Assembly (NCBI GenBank): GCA_031282925.1
Contig: JAITCT010000300.1
Location: 1-6,775 of the forward strand
Direction of reading: 5' to 3'
Source: Dysgonamonadaceae bacterium
Lineage (GTDB): Bacteria; Bacteroidota; Bacteroidia; Bacteroidales; Azobacteroidaceae
Length of the DNA: 6,775 nt
Part shown: one piece after another, positions 6,532 through 6,775 of the stretch
How positions within the stretch are numbered: the stretch's first letter is position 1
Layout of the letters: each line of letters opens with the position of its first letter
Notes under the pieces: generated by a model
Seen by the model: only the letters and a program-made list of their open reading frames with translations
What the model was told of the DNA's origin: nothing
Databases searched by the model: none
Position numbers and translations under genes: made by a program

Positions 6532-6570
6532 CTTCATATATTTTGGAACAAAGGTAAGAAAAAAAATCGG
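6502..6570. repeat. Right copy of ~70-bp direct repeat
   Basis: Partner of 4009-4081, with the same orientation and near identity: GTTTGACC instead of ATTTGACC, one-base indels in the CATATATTTT leader, and a 4-nt gap before ATCGG. To its left lies the cassette; to its right comes the promoter region of the HU-like gene. The match starts abruptly at TTTCATTTCCGG, with unrelated bases before it in the two copies. Confidence 0.9.
6549..6556 (-). promoter_or_regulatory. Duplicated -7 element (TACCTTTG) pointing into the cassette
   Basis: This is the same octamer as at 4056-4063, carried by the right repeat copy and facing left. If active, it would drive a transcript antisense to the 3' end of the radical SAM pseudogene. 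No -33 TTTG is present at the usual spacing, as in the left copy. Confidence 0.45.
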
Positions 6571-6589
6571 ATTGATTGTTGACAGTTTA

Positions 6590-6622
6590 TTTGGTTCATA
6601 CAACAAATAATTATTATATTTG
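6590..6622 (+). promoter_or_regulatory. Probable promoter of the HU-like gene
   Basis: TTTG at 6590-6593 and TATATTTG at 6615-6622 match the Bacteroidota -33/-7 elements with a 21-nt spacer, slightly longer than the usual 19. The start codon of the next gene is about 50 nt downstream. No Shine-Dalgarno sequence is seen; the leader is A/T-rich, as is usual in this phylum. Confidence 0.6.
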
Positions 6623-6671
6623 CGCCGATATTACCAATTTTATTTATAACCCTTTTAAAACTTTTAGTATC

Positions 6672-6775
6672 ATGGATTATGTAATGACAAACTATGGTTT
6701 GACGAAGGACAAACCGAACGATTGCTATGCACGGGTCGTTAATGTACATTCCTACACGGAAGAAGATGTGGCCGA
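6672..6775 (+). CDS. N-terminus of a probable HU/IHF-like DNA-binding protein, partial
   Basis: Thirty-four codons are visible before the window edge: MDYVMTNYGLTKDKPNDCY, followed by ARVVNVHSYTEEDVA. The pattern of a short aromatic start, LTKDxPNDxxARV, then a Y-T-x-x-D-(V/I) segment, resembles the N-terminus of the Bacteroidales two-domain DNA-binding proteins (HU/IHF-like domain plus a C-terminal domain of unknown function, DUF4469 type). Those proteins are common in Bacteroidales, and their exact role is not settled. Its composition returns to the more balanced base use of the left flank, so it probably belongs to the host chromosome and was once the divergent neighbour of the TPR gene. 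The family assignment rests on a short piece and is tentative. Confidence 0.6.
   Translation, partial: MDYVMTNYGLTKDKPNDCYARVVNVHSYTEEDVA

Noticed and set aside
4009..6570. Transposon with terminal inverted repeats or integrase-type att sites
   Set aside because: The bracketing repeats are direct, contain host gene sequence, and no transposase, integrase or tRNA gene is present, so a specific element class cannot be claimed.
6434..6610. A 58-codon + strand frame starting at ATG 6434 and reading through the right repeat
   Set aside because: Most of it is the antisense of the duplicated TPR leader and promoter; there is no family resemblance and the translation is low in complexity (runs of K and F/Y).
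6534..6749. A 71-codon - strand frame
   Set aside because: It lies antisense to the promoter and start of the HU-like gene and over the repeat; the translation shows no recognisable motif.

Overview
The window looks like a piece of a Bacteroidota (Bacteroidales-type) chromosome. Three signs point there: promoters of the form TTTG-N19-TAnnTTTG, very short leaders without Shine-Dalgarno sequences, and typical Bacteroidales gene families (a BspA-like leucine-rich-repeat surface protein, and what looks like an HU/IHF-like DNA-binding protein). No exact genus can be named from the sequence alone.

Layout. (1) Positions 1-176 hold the C-terminus of a BspA/LRR_5-type protein on the + strand. (2) Positions 177-398 are non-coding and packed with palindromic elements, bounded by a 14-bp inverted repeat whose right arm runs into the end of the next gene. 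(3) Positions 399-4038 on the - strand form a two-gene operon: a 735-aa helical/TPR protein, followed with an 11-nt overlap by an MltF-like membrane-anchored lytic transglycosylase. (4) About 4082-6501 is a visibly AT-rich + strand block with its own consensus promoter. It holds a divergent patatin-like acyl hydrolase and a B12-binding-type radical SAM gene broken by two frameshifts, and possibly the first 24 codons of a third gene. (5) From 6672 to the window end is the start of a probable HU/IHF-like DNA-binding protein with its own promoter.

The most notable structure is a direct repeat of about 70 bp (4009-4081 and 6502-6570) that brackets the AT-rich block. Each copy contains the -7 promoter element, leader and first ten codons of the TPR gene. 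Only the left copy continues into the full gene; the right copy stops after 14 codons. The simplest reading is that the TPR gene and the HU-like gene were once divergent neighbours sharing one intergenic region, and the patatin/radical-SAM cassette entered there, leaving or bringing a second copy of the TPR 5' end. The cassette's first gene looks intact. Its second has lost the first cysteine of the iron-sulfur motif through a one-base deletion, and its third may be cut off at the repeat, so the cassette looks like it is decaying.

Functionally, the TPR/transglycosylase pair suggests envelope or peptidoglycan work. The cassette suggests lipid or acyl-ester chemistry coupled to a radical SAM modification, but no pathway can be named. 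No RNA genes, CRISPR arrays, transposases or integrases were seen.
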